From: Neodiprion pinetum
Taxonomy: Eukaryota; Arthropoda; Insecta; Hymenoptera; Diprionidae
NCBI RefSeq assembly: GCF_021155775.2
Contig: NC_060236.1
Coordinates: 12,631,087-12,695,086, forward strand
Length of the DNA stretch: 64,000 nt
Direction: 5' to 3'
Shown here: one piece after another, positions 23,480 through 35,504 of the stretch
Layout of the letters: each line of letters opens with the position of its first letter
How positions within the stretch are numbered: the stretch's first letter is position 1
The notes under the pieces: generated by a model
Told to the model about the DNA's origin: nothing
The model's database searches: none
Seen by the model: only the letters and a program-made list of their open reading frames with translations
Translations under genes and position numbers: made by a program

Positions 23480-23700
23480 TTAATTATTTAATTTATTTAT
23501 TTATTTATTTATTCATTCATTCATTCATTGATTTAATTATTCATTGATTCATTCATTCATTCATTGATTTAATTATTCATTGATTCATTCATTTATTTAT
23601 TCATTGATTCATTCATTGATTCATTCATTGATTCATTCATTGATTCATTCATTTATTTATTCATTCATTTACTTATTTATTTATTTATTTTTTTTTTTTT
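23480..23700. repeat. TTCA/TTTA/TTGA tetranucleotide microsatellite, left arm
   Basis: About 220 bp of interspersed ATTC, ATTT and ATTG tetramers, then a T run. The identical mirrored array is at 41038-41258. Confidence 0.9.
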
Positions 23701-23799
23701 CTTTGCGTATGGCCAAATCGGTGGGGAAATCCTTTATGGACCGCCCTAGGTAGGGTACCGTCACTCCCAGGAGTGTGGGACTCGCCTTACAGAATACCC

Positions 23800-25130
23800 A
23801 CTAAAACCACCACCAAAAACCGTTCCTTGCTGTCGTCCACACCCCACGGAACTGTCGTCGTACCTGTTTTTGAGAATCAAATATCACGATTAGAACAATA
23901 CGAGGCAAATATTTTGATAAAATTAAATCTAACAAACGGATGTGAACTAGACTTTTCACCATTTTCGTGACACCATTCTCGCGTTACAGAAACGCTGAAA
24001 CTCAGGTTTATTTGCAATAAGATTCATTAGAGTTCAGTAGTATTCAATACGAGCCTGTAGTAAAAAGAAACTTGTCTTGTATTTCATTTCTGGTCTCGTT
24101 CTGTGTTATCGTCCGCCAAAAGCCATTCCTAGCTGTCGTCCACACCACACGGAATTGTCGTCGCATCTGTTTTTGAGAATCAAATATGAGGATTAGAAAA
24201 ATACGAGGCACATATTTTGATAAAATTTGATTTGACATTTTTGAAACTACAGATGCAGTTTAACGTGCATCAAAAACAAGCGAATTTACACTCGACTTTT
24301 TACGATTTTCGTGACACTATTCTCGCGTTGCAGAAACGCTGAAGCTCTGATTTCTTCGCAATAAGAATCAATCATTAGAGTTTTGTAGTGTTTAATACGA
24401 GCGTTTAATGGAAAGAAACTTGTCTTGCATTTCATTTCTCGTCTCGTTCTGTGTTATCGTCCGCCAAAAGCCATTCCTAGCTGTCGTCCACACCACACGG
24501 AACTGTCGTCGCATCTGTTTTTGAGAATCAAATATGAGGATTAGAAAAATACGAGGCACATATTTTGATAAAATTAGATTTGACATTTTTGAAACTACAG
24601 ATGCAGTTTAACGTGCATCAAAAACAAGCGAATGTACACTCGACTTTTTACGATTTTCGTGACACTATTCTCGCGTTACAGAAACGCTGAAGCTCAAATT
24701 TCTTCGCAATAAGAATCAATCATTAGAGTTTTGTAGTGTTTAATACGAGCGTTTAATAGAAAGAAACTTGTCTTGCATCTCATTTCTCGTCTCGTTCTGT
24801 GTTATCGTCCGCCAAAAGCCGTTCCTAGCTGTCGTCCACACCACACGGAACTGTCGTCGCATCTGTTTTTGAGAATCAAATATGAGGATTAGAAAAATAC
24901 GAGGCACATATTTTGATAAAATTAGATTTGACATTTTTGAAACTACAGATGCAGTTTAACGTGCATCAAAAACAAACGAATGTGCACTCGACTTTTTACG
25001 ATTTTCGTGACACCATTCTCGCATTACAGAAACGCTGAAGCTCAAATTTCTTCGCAATAAGAATCAATCATTACAGTTTTGTAGTGTTTAATACGAGCGT
25101 TTAATAAAAAGAAACTTGTCTTGCGTTTCA
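23800..25130. repeat. 348-bp tandem array, left arm
   Basis: Three well-conserved units at a 348-bp period (frames at 24044, 24392 and 24740 on the reverse strand, each 64 codons) with a diverged unit at each end (about 23800-24040 and 25090-25220). Each unit has an acceptor-like CTCAAAAACAG followed by a conserved open block (RRQFRVVWTTARNGFWRT). Mirrored at 39608-40938. Confidence 0.85.
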
Positions 25131-25474
25131 CGTCTGATTTTGCCAGCTCTTCGTGTCCGCCGACAGCCGTACCTTGCTTATCCTCGAGATCCCACGGGAC
25201 TATCGTCTAACCTATTTTCAACATTAAACAGCACAATAAGAAAATTACGAGGTGCCTTTTTGATGATAACGATTCCTATGTTATTCAAACATCATATACA
25301 GTTTTGTGTGCGGTAGCAAACAAAGAGAGTTTTGACGTCCCACCACTTCTGTTATACTATTTTCACACATCTGAGGATTTTTTTTTCAACCCTCTAAATA
25401 ACAATAATAATAATTCATGACAGTTTCGCGTTGTCAATCATTGAAGATTTGTAAAAAGAATCATATCTCACATT

Positions 25475-28400
25475 TCATTCCTGGTTCCGTTGCCTGAGGA
25501 GATGCTCGATGTGCCCTCCGTTCTGCAGGACAGTGAGTGCGAGCCGTTTCCGGATAGACCCTCGCACCCGTTGCATCTCCCTAACAGGAATAGCGGCACA
25601 CGCTTCGGCGATGCGGTGGCGCATGTCGTGTTTTGTTGTGGGGGCCCGTTCGTAGACGATTTCCTTGACTCTACTCCAGAACCAGAAATCACAGACGGTG
25701 AGATCTGGTGAGCGCGCTGGCCACCTAACCGGACCTCTCGTACCGATCCAGCGCTCCGGGAACATGGCGTCCAGGATTGCCTTGTTCGCGTTACTGTTGT
25801 GGGCAGGGGCCCCGTCCTGCTGCCACCAAACCTGGTCCATACGGATGGGGTTTCCGTCCATCAGGCGGGGGAGTTCCTCGGTGAGTACGGTCGTGTACTT
25901 GGCTGACGTGAGATTTCCGTCGAGGAAAATGGGCCCGAGGATCCTGTCCTGTAATACTCCAACCCAGACGTGGAGCTTCCAACGGTGCTGGTTGTCCTGT
26001 TCGACGATCCAGTGTGGGTTTTCCGGAGCCCACCAACGACAGTTCTGCTTGTTGACGAGTTCGAGGTTCGTGAACAGCGCTTCGTCCGTGAAGCACACGT
26101 TCCTGAAGAAATCGGGATCCTCCTGCAGACGCTCCAGTCCCCAGCGACAGTACGTCAGTCTTCGTTCGGCATCACCTGGGCACAGCTTTTGCACCGGCTG
26201 GTACTTGAACGGACGGTTCAGCTCGCGTGCGATTTTTCTCACAGATTCTCGAGGAACCTCTGTAGGGAATTAATTACTCCTTTTAGAAAGCACGAAGAGA
26301 CAATTATCGCATTGACCCCTAAATATACGTTGAATTTGTGTCCAGGATTGTCTCGTCTCTAATAAATCTCACCCAACAGAACGAGGTATGACTTGGTAAT
26401 AAAATTTCGCATCAAACCGACGGGGAAATATCTCGCCGAACTGACGAGTCAATGGATTTTCGGCTTAATTACAATTCACCTGGATGAATGTAGAATAACT
26501 TGATTAATGAGAATTAACTGAATCACTAAATATAACTGAAATGTTTAGAATTAACTGAGACCCAACTGAATTACGGAAAATTAAATCAAGTATATGGGCT
26601 ATTCCGCGTCAACCGGATCAGTCATCTCTCAGATATTTTTTTAATTCGGCATGTGGATTGTGTGGGAGAAGTTAGATTCTTGTGCCAAAGCGCGAATCTC
26701 ATAATGCAAAATTCGATTTTTTATTAACAATAACAAATTAGACTCCCATTTTTTTCAAAAATTCATAACCTTGGCAAAGAATTAGATACAATATATTTTT
26801 TTTTCAAATTACGCGGAAAGCTCCATAGAATTTAAAAAAAATACGAAACGGTAAAAAAAAGTTGTTATCAATTGTTTATTTAACAATTAATTTTTCAAAG
26901 ATTTTTAAAACAGTGACTGACACGATCAAAAAATTTTTTTCAAATTCCGACATGTTCCTTGAACTGTACTACAACCTGTGAATTAATTCCAGAGAGGTGT
27001 TTTTTTTCGTTTTCGAGTTAAAAATCATTAAAGGTGTCGATGCGCATGAAATTGCGGCGCGCCGAGTCTCTACGTAATGGCGGGCGGCCGGTTGCCGTCC
27101 ACCGCTACACCGCGGTGGCGTCGCAGGGTTATTTCAGTCATTTTCACGATGTAGGACACGATTGGAGAATCTGAAAAAAATACTGTACCTTCACAAGGCC
27201 TGCTCAAAGCGATAAGTGAAGTTTCAAGAATGTGTTTTTATTTTAAAATAAGTAGCAAGTTATGTGATTATTATCATTTATGTGCCCTTTCATGGTGTGT
27301 AACCGTTATTTTGAATCTCTGTAATAAAAAAACGGTGAAAAACACATTCCTGAAACTTCACTTATCGCTTTGAGCAGGCCTTGTGAAGCTACAGTATTTC
27401 TTTCAGATTCTGCAAACATGTCCTACATTGTGAAAATGACTCTAAAATAACGCTACGCGGCCACCGCGGGGTAGCGGTGGACGGCAACCGGCCGCCCGCC
27501 AATACGTAGAGACTCGGCGCGCCGCAATTTCATGCGCATCGACACCTTTAATGATTTTTTACTCGAAAACGAAGAAAAACACCCCTCTGGAATTAATTCA
27601 CAGGTTGTAGTACAGTTCAAGGAACATGTCAGAATTATAAAAAAATTTTTTGATCGTGTCAGTCACTGTTTTAAAAATCTTTGAAAAATTAATTGTCAAA
27701 TAAACAATTGATAACAACTTTTTTTTACCTTTTCGTATTTTTTTTTTAAATTCTATGGAGCTTTCCGCGTAATTTGAAAAAAAAATATATTGCATCTAAT
27801 TTTTTGCCAAAGTTATGAATTTTTGAAAAAAATGGGAGTCTAATTTGGTATTGTTAATAAAAAATCGAATTTTGCATTATGAGATTCGCGCTTTGGCACA
27901 AAAATCTAAATCCTCCCACATAATCCACATGTCAAATTAAAAAATATCTCAGACATGAGTGATTCGGTTGACGCGGAATAGCCCATATTCAAATAACTTT
28001 GGGTTCATGCCAGAATTATATGTTTACAGAGAGTAAAAATTAAATAAAAATGTGAAATGAAGTAGAGTTAAGAAAAATAATTTGAATTAATTGGAAATGC
28101 GATAGAACGAATTCAAAACTTTTCAACCTCACTTGAATTAGCGTGAATTATCAAGAATTGAAATTTATGAATTGAAACGAATCAAGTTGAATCATATGAA
28201 TCTACCTCACTTAAAAGAATTGATTTCAAATAAGAAAATTAAGTTAAATTACATTAATTTATTCAGATTAATTCAACTCAAACAATTACCGTGTTACTCA
28301 AATCTCGAATTATTTCCTCCTCGCATGAAACGAACAGTTCAGGTTGCCCGCGCACCATTGATTTTAATGCGAATAACTAAAATACGGTTAATTCTGGTCA

Positions 28401-29233
28401 GTTGGAAATTTCTGGAAACGCCGGAAGCAATATTTAAAAAATCATCTAATCACGGGGTCGATCTGAAATTGATGAAAACACGAAATTGAATTTTTTAGCG
28501 TTCTCACAGATCCTGGAAAAGGTTTGGATATTCTTCACCCCGAAGCGGATACACGGAAAAATGTTGCACGGCAATTGGTAGTTTTATAGACACTATTGCG
28601 TCAAAAAAATTCAAGAAAACCAATAATAGAGAGTGTTGAAATTAGCGAATTTGGCACGGAATGCCCCATACGTACATCTGAGAATAAATTAAATTGAGAA
28701 AAAATATAACGAAGAAAAAAGGAACGTACGCAGTGTCCTCGCGAGGCGTCTGAGGCTCTGTCTTCCGTTTTCCTGGACGGCGTGTTCCACCGCTGCTCGG
28801 ACTGGGCCATCCCGCACCGGCTTGATGCGCTGCTCTCGTGCCCGCTTCAGCACGCCGTGCTCCTGCTCCGTTGCCGCCAGCCTAGAGATGAAGTTTCGCA
28901 TACTCGAATTATACATTGTTGCAAAGTTTCACAAGCATCGGCTTCTTGCAGGAAAAAAATCGACGTAGCCGACAGTTATGTCGCATAAATGTTTAAAATA
29001 TATTATTCAGGGCAATGCGCGCAAGCTGCATAGAGTTCTAGTGCAAATTAACACGATTATGCAATTCTGAAAATTATTTCATTGCGAACATCGTACCTTC
29101 GAAAAGACTGCCTCGACGGTGGCTGCCCGTCCTCCGGGAATCGCTCTCGGTACATCCTCGCCGATCCTGTAAAGTTGTTCCCGGTCTCCGCCAGTATCCG
29201 ATGCATCCTGGTCGTCCGCACGTCCCTGTCCAT
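25475..29233 (-). CDS. Tc1/mariner-superfamily transposase, left arm (three exons)
   Basis: Mirror of the gene at 35505-39263, with the same exon sizes: exon 1 29233-29097, exon 2 28881-28730, exon 3 26259-25475. The predicted protein is the same 357 residues. It is transcribed toward the left end of the palindrome. Domain and motif detail is given with the right-arm copy. Its long intron (28729-26260) contains the nested 1.4-kb palindrome. Confidence 0.88.
26380..28330. repeat. AT-rich repeat R, copy 1, split by a small palindrome (left arm)
   Basis: 26380-26591 and 27989-28330 together match 30520-30995 in the same direction (shared CACCTG...GAATTAACTGAATCACTAAA and TAACTTT(A/G)G(A/G)TTC blocks). 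The uninterrupted copy at 30520-30995 shows that 26592-27988 was inserted. Confidence 0.65.
26592..27988. mobile_element. Palindromic MITE-like element, about 1.4 kb (left arm)
   Basis: The ends ATATGGGCTATTCCGCGTCA and the complement near 27967-27988 are inverted. Sequence similarity continues inward to a centre near 27290, with short mismatches and indels between the arms. It lies in intron 2 of the transposase gene and in repeat R. No coding capacity. Mirrored at 36750-38146. Confidence 0.8.
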
Positions 29234-29415
29234 CTTAATCTCTAATTTTCTAGTACAATTATTCTAACAATACAGCTACAGTAAATCAACGTTGGTAAGA
29301 TTATTGGTAAAATAAAAATATTCTTTAACAGCTAACTACGCTACAGTTAAACGTGTGAAATTAACAATTATCACAACACTTCACGGTAACTTAACGATTA
29401 TAAACGTAATGAGAA

Positions 29416-29903
29416 TATTTAAACGATTGAAACTACGGGTAATGCAACGAATAAACGTGGCGATAATCTCGATTTTTTGTAAGTTTTGGTTGAAACTCTG
29501 ATATTGGCTGGTGACGCTTCGAGCGAATCTTAGCGTCTGTTTGCTGAAATTAGCTCGAAACAATGCCAGATCTTCGATTGTCATTTACTACGCCTGACGC
29601 GCCGAGCTGCGTCTGTTGGTTATTTCACGAACTGTCGGACAGCAGCGTGTAATAACAAATGAATACATTCGGGATCGTACGATATCCTAATTATTGTAAC
29701 CAACGGACGCAGCTCGACGCGTCAGGCGTATTAAATGACAATCGAAGATCTGGCATTGTTTCGCGCTAATTTCAGCAAACAGACGCTAAGATTCGCTCGA
29801 AGCATCACCAACCGAAATCATAGTTTTACCCAAAACTTTCACAAAATCAAGATTATTGCCACGTTCATTCGTAGCATTACACGTATTTTTAATCGTTTAA
29901 ATA
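29416..29903. repeat. Nested inverted repeat, about 490 bp (left arm)
   Basis: 29416-29623 is mirrored by 29696-29903, with some divergence. Both halves encode the same short frame (MTIEDLALFRANFSKQTLRF) on opposite strands. It ends exactly at the TA preceding the CAGGATGTCC terminus at 29904. Mirrored at 34835-35322. Confidence 0.75.
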
Positions 29904-30239
29904 CAGGATGTCCCTAAATTGGTGGACACGGACCAGCCAGCGTGATACCTGACTCAAATCCAACCGAGAATTTCTTTGCCGCAAGCTCGTCCGACGCATA
30001 GTTTTTTAATTATAAACGATAGCGTTAGGCTAATCAGAGTGCACCATTTCATCTGGATTTGCCGCCACGGAAATTGCTGTTTTCTTCGTCTGGGTGAATT
30101 ATTATTTTTCGGTTACAAAGTAAATATCGGCACCCCCCCTCTCTCCCTGTTGTACCCCTTCTCGAGCGCTGACCTCGGTATTGTTGCCGCGGCACACGCT
30201 GCCGGCCGCACACCCACGGACGCACACTCGTGTGTGTGA

Positions 30240-32261
30240 AACATAAGCGAATGCCCAGCTACACAATACTACGAAACACACATCTACGAGTGAAAATAAA
30301 AATAAATCTCCAAATAAATCAGCGGATTTAAGATTTAATGTTACAAAACACTTCCAATCATCGATGTATGCATAAAACTAGAGATTTTAGACGGTTGATA
30401 TGCCGTTAGGGTTCATAATTAGTCATTCAATCAATCTGAATTATGCTCTCCGAACATTTTTTGTGTCTTTGCAACATAATTTTTCCACTAGTTTGAAATT
30501 CATCATTGACATCCGATTTTTCAATAATGCGAGGGAAAAATAACTCGCTGAATTGACGTGTCAATAGGTTTGTAAATCAGTTACGATTCACCTGAGTTGA
30601 CACAAAATAACTGAATAAATGAGAATTCACTGAATCACTAAAAATGATAACCGAAATCATCAGAATTATTTGAGATATAACTGAATTAGGAAGAGTTGTA
30701 ATAAGTCAAGTTACTTTGAATAACTTTAGATTCGTGCCAAAATTTTATGTTTAGAGAGAAAAATAATTAAATTCAAATAAAAAAGTAATTTTAAATCAGG
30801 AAGAAGAAAATTTCCAAATACCTGAATTCAAATGAAGCAATTTGAATTTAATAAATCTATCTGAATTTGAGGAAAAATAATAATTATTATTTGGAATAGA
30901 AAAATGAAGTCGAATTGCATGAATAAATTCAATTAATTCAACTAAAAAAAATATGGTGTCATTCAAATTCCCAGTTATTTCCTCGTCGATTCATTGTGGG
31001 TCTGGAGTGGTAAGTAACGTTGAAATTGTTGAGATCAATGCTAGTGATGGCCACTTATCTGAGAATAATCGATGTATCGATTAATCGATTTAAACAAAAT
31101 AATCGGACACGGTTCCATTGAATTGGTAAAAATTGATCAATTTGGTACATTTCTGCGTGCAGTCTTAATATCAGAAGAGATACACTCAGCAAAAGAATTA
31201 AAGGAACAGTAGGATTTCTAACTTTTTTCAGTGATTTTTGAAGAGCTGTAACTTGGTGAAAAATAGTCGAATCGTAAAAAACCAAGAAGCATTTCGAAGC
31301 TTGAAACGTCTAGTTTGAAATCCTCATCACTAATTTTTTTCTTAAACATCACGCTAAGTGTGACCCTCAGAAATAGCGCAAGGCGAAATTCCTCACAATT
31401 TCTGTCTTTTTCAAAAGCGTGCACGAGCTCAAAATAATTTTTCACCGCTTTGTCAATATTGGATTCATCTAGCCTGATTCTTCAGCTTCAAAACGATCGG
31501 TTTTGAACCTCTGTACGACCATTTGTCGTTGAGATATTGGCGTATGAACAAAAAAGGAGCTCTTTTCGTTGATCATCAATATCTCATGAACTAATGATCC
31601 CACAGCAAGCTGAACCTGAGTTCCGTGAACGGTAAGAAACGCTCTCAAAGTACGTTCGATAACTTAGTGCAAGATATTTTTTTTTCTAATCTCATTGTTC
31701 ATCTGAAAAGGTACAAACAAATCGGTTTCTTCTTTAGTTTGGAAAATCCACGTCAACTTTACAAATATTGCGAAAATGACTCATGTTTCCAGGTTTTTTT
31801 TTAGTTCAATACATGCCTAAAAACCCCTCGAAATTTAAAATTGATCGGCTGAACCGTAATTGTTGACCGAACCGTCAAAGTTTTATTAAAAATTAAAGGA
31901 ACATTTTTGTTTTTCCTTAGATGGCAAATAATGATGATTAAAGTGGAAAAATGACTATTCCGTTATTTTTCTTCACAATTTCCCAACAAGTACGCTTTAA
32001 ATCTTGGACAAAGAGAGAAATTTGAAATTTTATTTTTCTTTAGTTTTTCAAAATTCTAAATCTTTTTTTTTCAGATTTCAACAAAAATTGTGTTCTTTTG
32101 CTTCCAATTATTCATGAACGATGTTTCAAATACTCGAACTTTTTTTAAATTGTCAAGAAAATCGTTTTCACGCAATTTTTCACCGCCAGCATTAGCATTA
32201 CCCAAAGCGTGCCGCGTGGAGGTTGCATGGTCGGATTTACGCTTCTCGTCTGTCTGTCTGT
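30240..32261. other. Central part of the left arm: repeat R copy 2 and unknown sequence
   Basis: 30520-30995 is an unsplit copy of repeat R. From 31000 to 32200 there are short frames (31055-31285, 31218-31445, 32090-32407) with no known motif, and T/A-rich sequence. 32240-32261 enters a CTGT microsatellite. Confidence 0.4.
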
Positions 32262-32476
32262 ACGTCTGTACGTCTGTATGTCTTTATGCCTGTCCATCTG
32301 TCCGAATTTGGAGGACTATTCCTCAAGCGGTGATAAGAAGATGCAACAATATGACGGACAGATTGAACGCCGTAATCCAGGGCCGTGGTGGACATACGCG
32401 TTTTTGAACGCACACTAACACACACGCACTTACGCACGCACAGATCTTACAGAAAGACGGACAGGCGGATAGACGG
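32262..32476. other. 215-bp spacer at the palindrome centre
   Basis: The only part of the element without a mirror copy. It starts in a (TACGTCTG)n-like tract, continues as unique sequence, and ends in an ACACAC/GCACGCAC tract and an AGACGGACAG tract. Both edges are therefore simple repeats related to the arms' ends, which suggests that the inverted duplication joined at short CTGT/ACAG repeats. Confidence 0.75.
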
Positions 32477-34834
32477 ACAGACAGACAGACGAGAAGCGTA
32501 AATCCGACCATGCAACCTCCACGCGGCACGCTTTGGGTAATGCTAATGCTGGCGGTGAAAAATTGCGTGAAAACGATTTTCTTGACAATTTAAAAAAAGT
32601 TCGAGTATTTGAAACATCGTTCATGAATAATTGGAAGCAAAAGAACACAATTTTTGTTGAAATCTGAAAAAAAAAGATTTAGAATTTTGAAAAACTAAAG
32701 AAAAATAAAATTTCAAATTTCTCTCTTTGTCCAAGATTTAAAGCGTACTTGTTGGGAAATTGTGAAGAAAAATAACGGAATAGTCATTTTTCCACTTTAA
32801 TCATCATTATTTGCCATCTAAGGAAAAACAAAAATGTTCCTTTAATTTTTAATAAAACTTTGACGGTTCGGTCAACAATTACGGTTCAGCCGATCAATTT
32901 TAAATTTCGAGGGGTTTTTAGGCATGTATTGAACTAAAAAAAAACCTGGAAACATGAGTCATTTTCGCAATATTTGTAAAGTTGACGTGGATTTTCCAAA
33001 CTAAAGAAGAAACCGATTTGTTTGTACCTTTTCAGATGAACAATGAGATTAGAAAAAAAAATATCTTGCACTAAGTTATCGAACGTACTTTGAGAGCGTT
33101 TCTTACCGTTCACGGAACTCAGGTTCAGCTTGCTGTGGGATCATTAGTTCATGAGATATTGATGATCAACGAAAAGAGCTCCTTTTTTGTTCATACGCCA
33201 ATATCTCAACGACAAATGGTCGTACAGAGGTTCAAAACCGATCGTTTTGAAGCTGAAGAATCAGGCTAGATGAATCCAATATTGACAAAGCGGTGAAAAA
33301 TTATTTTGAGCTCGTGCACGCTTTTGAAAAAGACAGAAATTGTGAGGAATTTCGCCTTGCGCTATTTCTGAGGGTCACACTTAGCGTGATGTTTAAGAAA
33401 AAAATTAGTGATGAGGATTTCAAACTAGACGTTTCAAGCTTCGAAATGCTTCTTGGTTTTTTACGATTCGACTATTTTTCACCAAGTTACAGCTCTTCAA
33501 AAATCACTGAAAAAAGTTAGAAATCCTACTGTTCCTTTAATTCTTTTGCTGAGTGTATCTCTTCTGATATTAAGACTGCACGCAGAAATGTACCAAATTG
33601 ATCAATTTTTACCAATTCAATGGAACCGTGTCCGATTATTTTGTTTAAATCGATTAATCGATACATCGATTATTCTCAGATAAGTGGCCATCACTAGCAT
33701 TGATCTCAACAATTTCAACGTTACTTACCACTCCAGACCCACAATGAATCGACGAGGAAATAACTGGGAATTTGAATGACACCATATTTTTTTTAGTTGA
33801 ATTAATTGAATTTATTCATGCAATTCGACTTCATTTTTCTATTCCAAATAATAATTATTATTTTTCCTCAAATTCAGATAGATTTATTAAATTCAAATTG
33901 CTTCATTTGAATTCAGGTATTTGGAAATTTTCTTCTTCCTGATTTAAAATTACTTTTTTATTTGAATTTAATTATTTTTCTCTCTAAACATAAAATTTTG
34001 GCACGAATCTAAAGTTATTCAAAGTAACTTGACTTATTACAACTCTTCCTAATTCAGTTATATCTCAAATAATTCTGATGATTTCGGTTATCATTTTTAG
34101 TGATTCAGTGAATTCTCATTTATTCAGTTATTTTGTGTCAACTCAGGTGAATCGTAACTGATTTACAAACCTATTGACACGTCAATTCAGCGAGTTATTT
34201 TTCCCTCGCATTATTGAAAAATCGGATGTCAATGATGAATTTCAAACTAGTGGAAAAATTATGTTGCAAAGACACAAAAAATGTTCGGAGAGCATAATTC
34301 AGATTGATTGAATGACTAATTATGAACCCTAACGGCATATCAACCGTCTAAAATCTCTAGTTTTATGCATACATCGATGATTGGAAGTGTTTTGTAACAT
34401 TAAATCTTAAATCCGCTGATTTATTTGGAGATTTATTTTTATTTTCACTCGTAGATGTGTGTTTCGTAGTATTGTGTAGCTGGGCATTCGCTTATGTTTC
34501 ACACACACGAGTGTGCGTCCGTGGGTGTGCGGCCGGCAGCGTGTGCCGCGGCAACAATACCGAGGTCAGCGCTCGAGAAGGGGTACAACAGGGAGAGAGG
34601 GGGGGTGCCGATATTTACTTTGTAACCGAAAAATAATAATTCACCCAGACGAAGAAAACAGCAATTTCCGTGGCGGCAAATCCAGATGAAATGGTGCACT
34701 CTGATTAGCCTAACGCTATCGTTTATAATTAAAAAACTATGCGTCGGACGAGCTTGCGGCAAAGAAATTCTCGGTTGGATTTGAGTCAGGTATCACGCTG
34801 GCTGGTCCGTGTCCACCAATTTAGGGACATCCTG

Positions 34835-35322
34835 TATTTAAACGATTAAAAATACGTGTAATGCTACGAATGAACGTGGCAATAATCTTGATTTTGTGAA
34901 AGTTTTGGGTAAAACTATGATTTCGGTTGGTGATGCTTCGAGCGAATCTTAGCGTCTGTTTGCTGAAATTAGCGCGAAACAATGCCAGATCTTCGATTGT
35001 CATTTAATACGCCTGACGCGTCGAGCTGCGTCCGTTGGTTACAATAATTAGGATATCGTACGATCCCGAATGTATTCATTTGTTATTACACGCTGCTGTC
35101 CGACAGTTCGTGAAATAACCAACAGACGCAGCTCGGCGCGTCAGGCGTAGTAAATGACAATCGAAGATCTGGCATTGTTTCGAGCTAATTTCAGCAAACA
35201 GACGCTAAGATTCGCTCGAAGCGTCACCAGCCAATATCAGAGTTTCAACCAAAACTTACAAAAAATCGAGATTATCGCCACGTTTATTCGTTGCATTACC
35301 CGTAGTTTCAATCGTTTAAATA
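34835..35322. repeat. Nested inverted repeat (right arm)
   Basis: Mirror of 29416-29903. Confidence 0.75.
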
Positions 35323-35504
35323 TTCTCATTACGTTTATAATCGTTAAGTTACCGTGAAGTGTTGTGATAATTGTTAATTTCACACGTTTAACTGTAGCGT
35401 AGTTAGCTGTTAAAGAATATTTTTATTTTACCAATAATCTTACCAACGTTGATTTACTGTAGCTGTATTGTTAGAATAATTGTACTAGAAAATTAGAGAT
35501 TAAG

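Larger units (their letters stand above)
21037..32261. repeat. Left arm of the giant palindrome
   Basis: An 11,225-bp inverted repeat of 32477-43701. The transition to the spacer is at 32262, where the arm leaves a TCTG-rich microsatellite. Confidence 0.9.
29904..34834. mobile_element. Central nested CAGGATGTCC-ended segment
   Basis: At 29904 a second mariner-type terminus (CAGGATGTCCCTAAATTGG) starts directly after TA and points to the centre. Its mirror ends at 34834 and is followed by TA. The segment is 4,931 bp and, apart from the spacer, is itself palindromic. It may be a nested element whose far end was lost when the inverted duplication formed, or a smaller palindromic element placed at the centre. 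The flanks cannot decide because they are mirrored too. It contains no recognised transposase. Confidence 0.6.

Noticed and set aside
23480..23700. CRISPR-like short repeats
   Set aside because: Simple tetranucleotide microsatellite without unique spacers.
28172..28489. 105-codon frame (mirrored at 36249-36566)
   Set aside because: Lies in the transposase intron within AT-rich repeat R and flank; no recognised family.
32090..32648. Cys-rich frames near the palindrome centre
   Set aside because: Cys-Leu-Ser-Val repeats come from a CTGT microsatellite.
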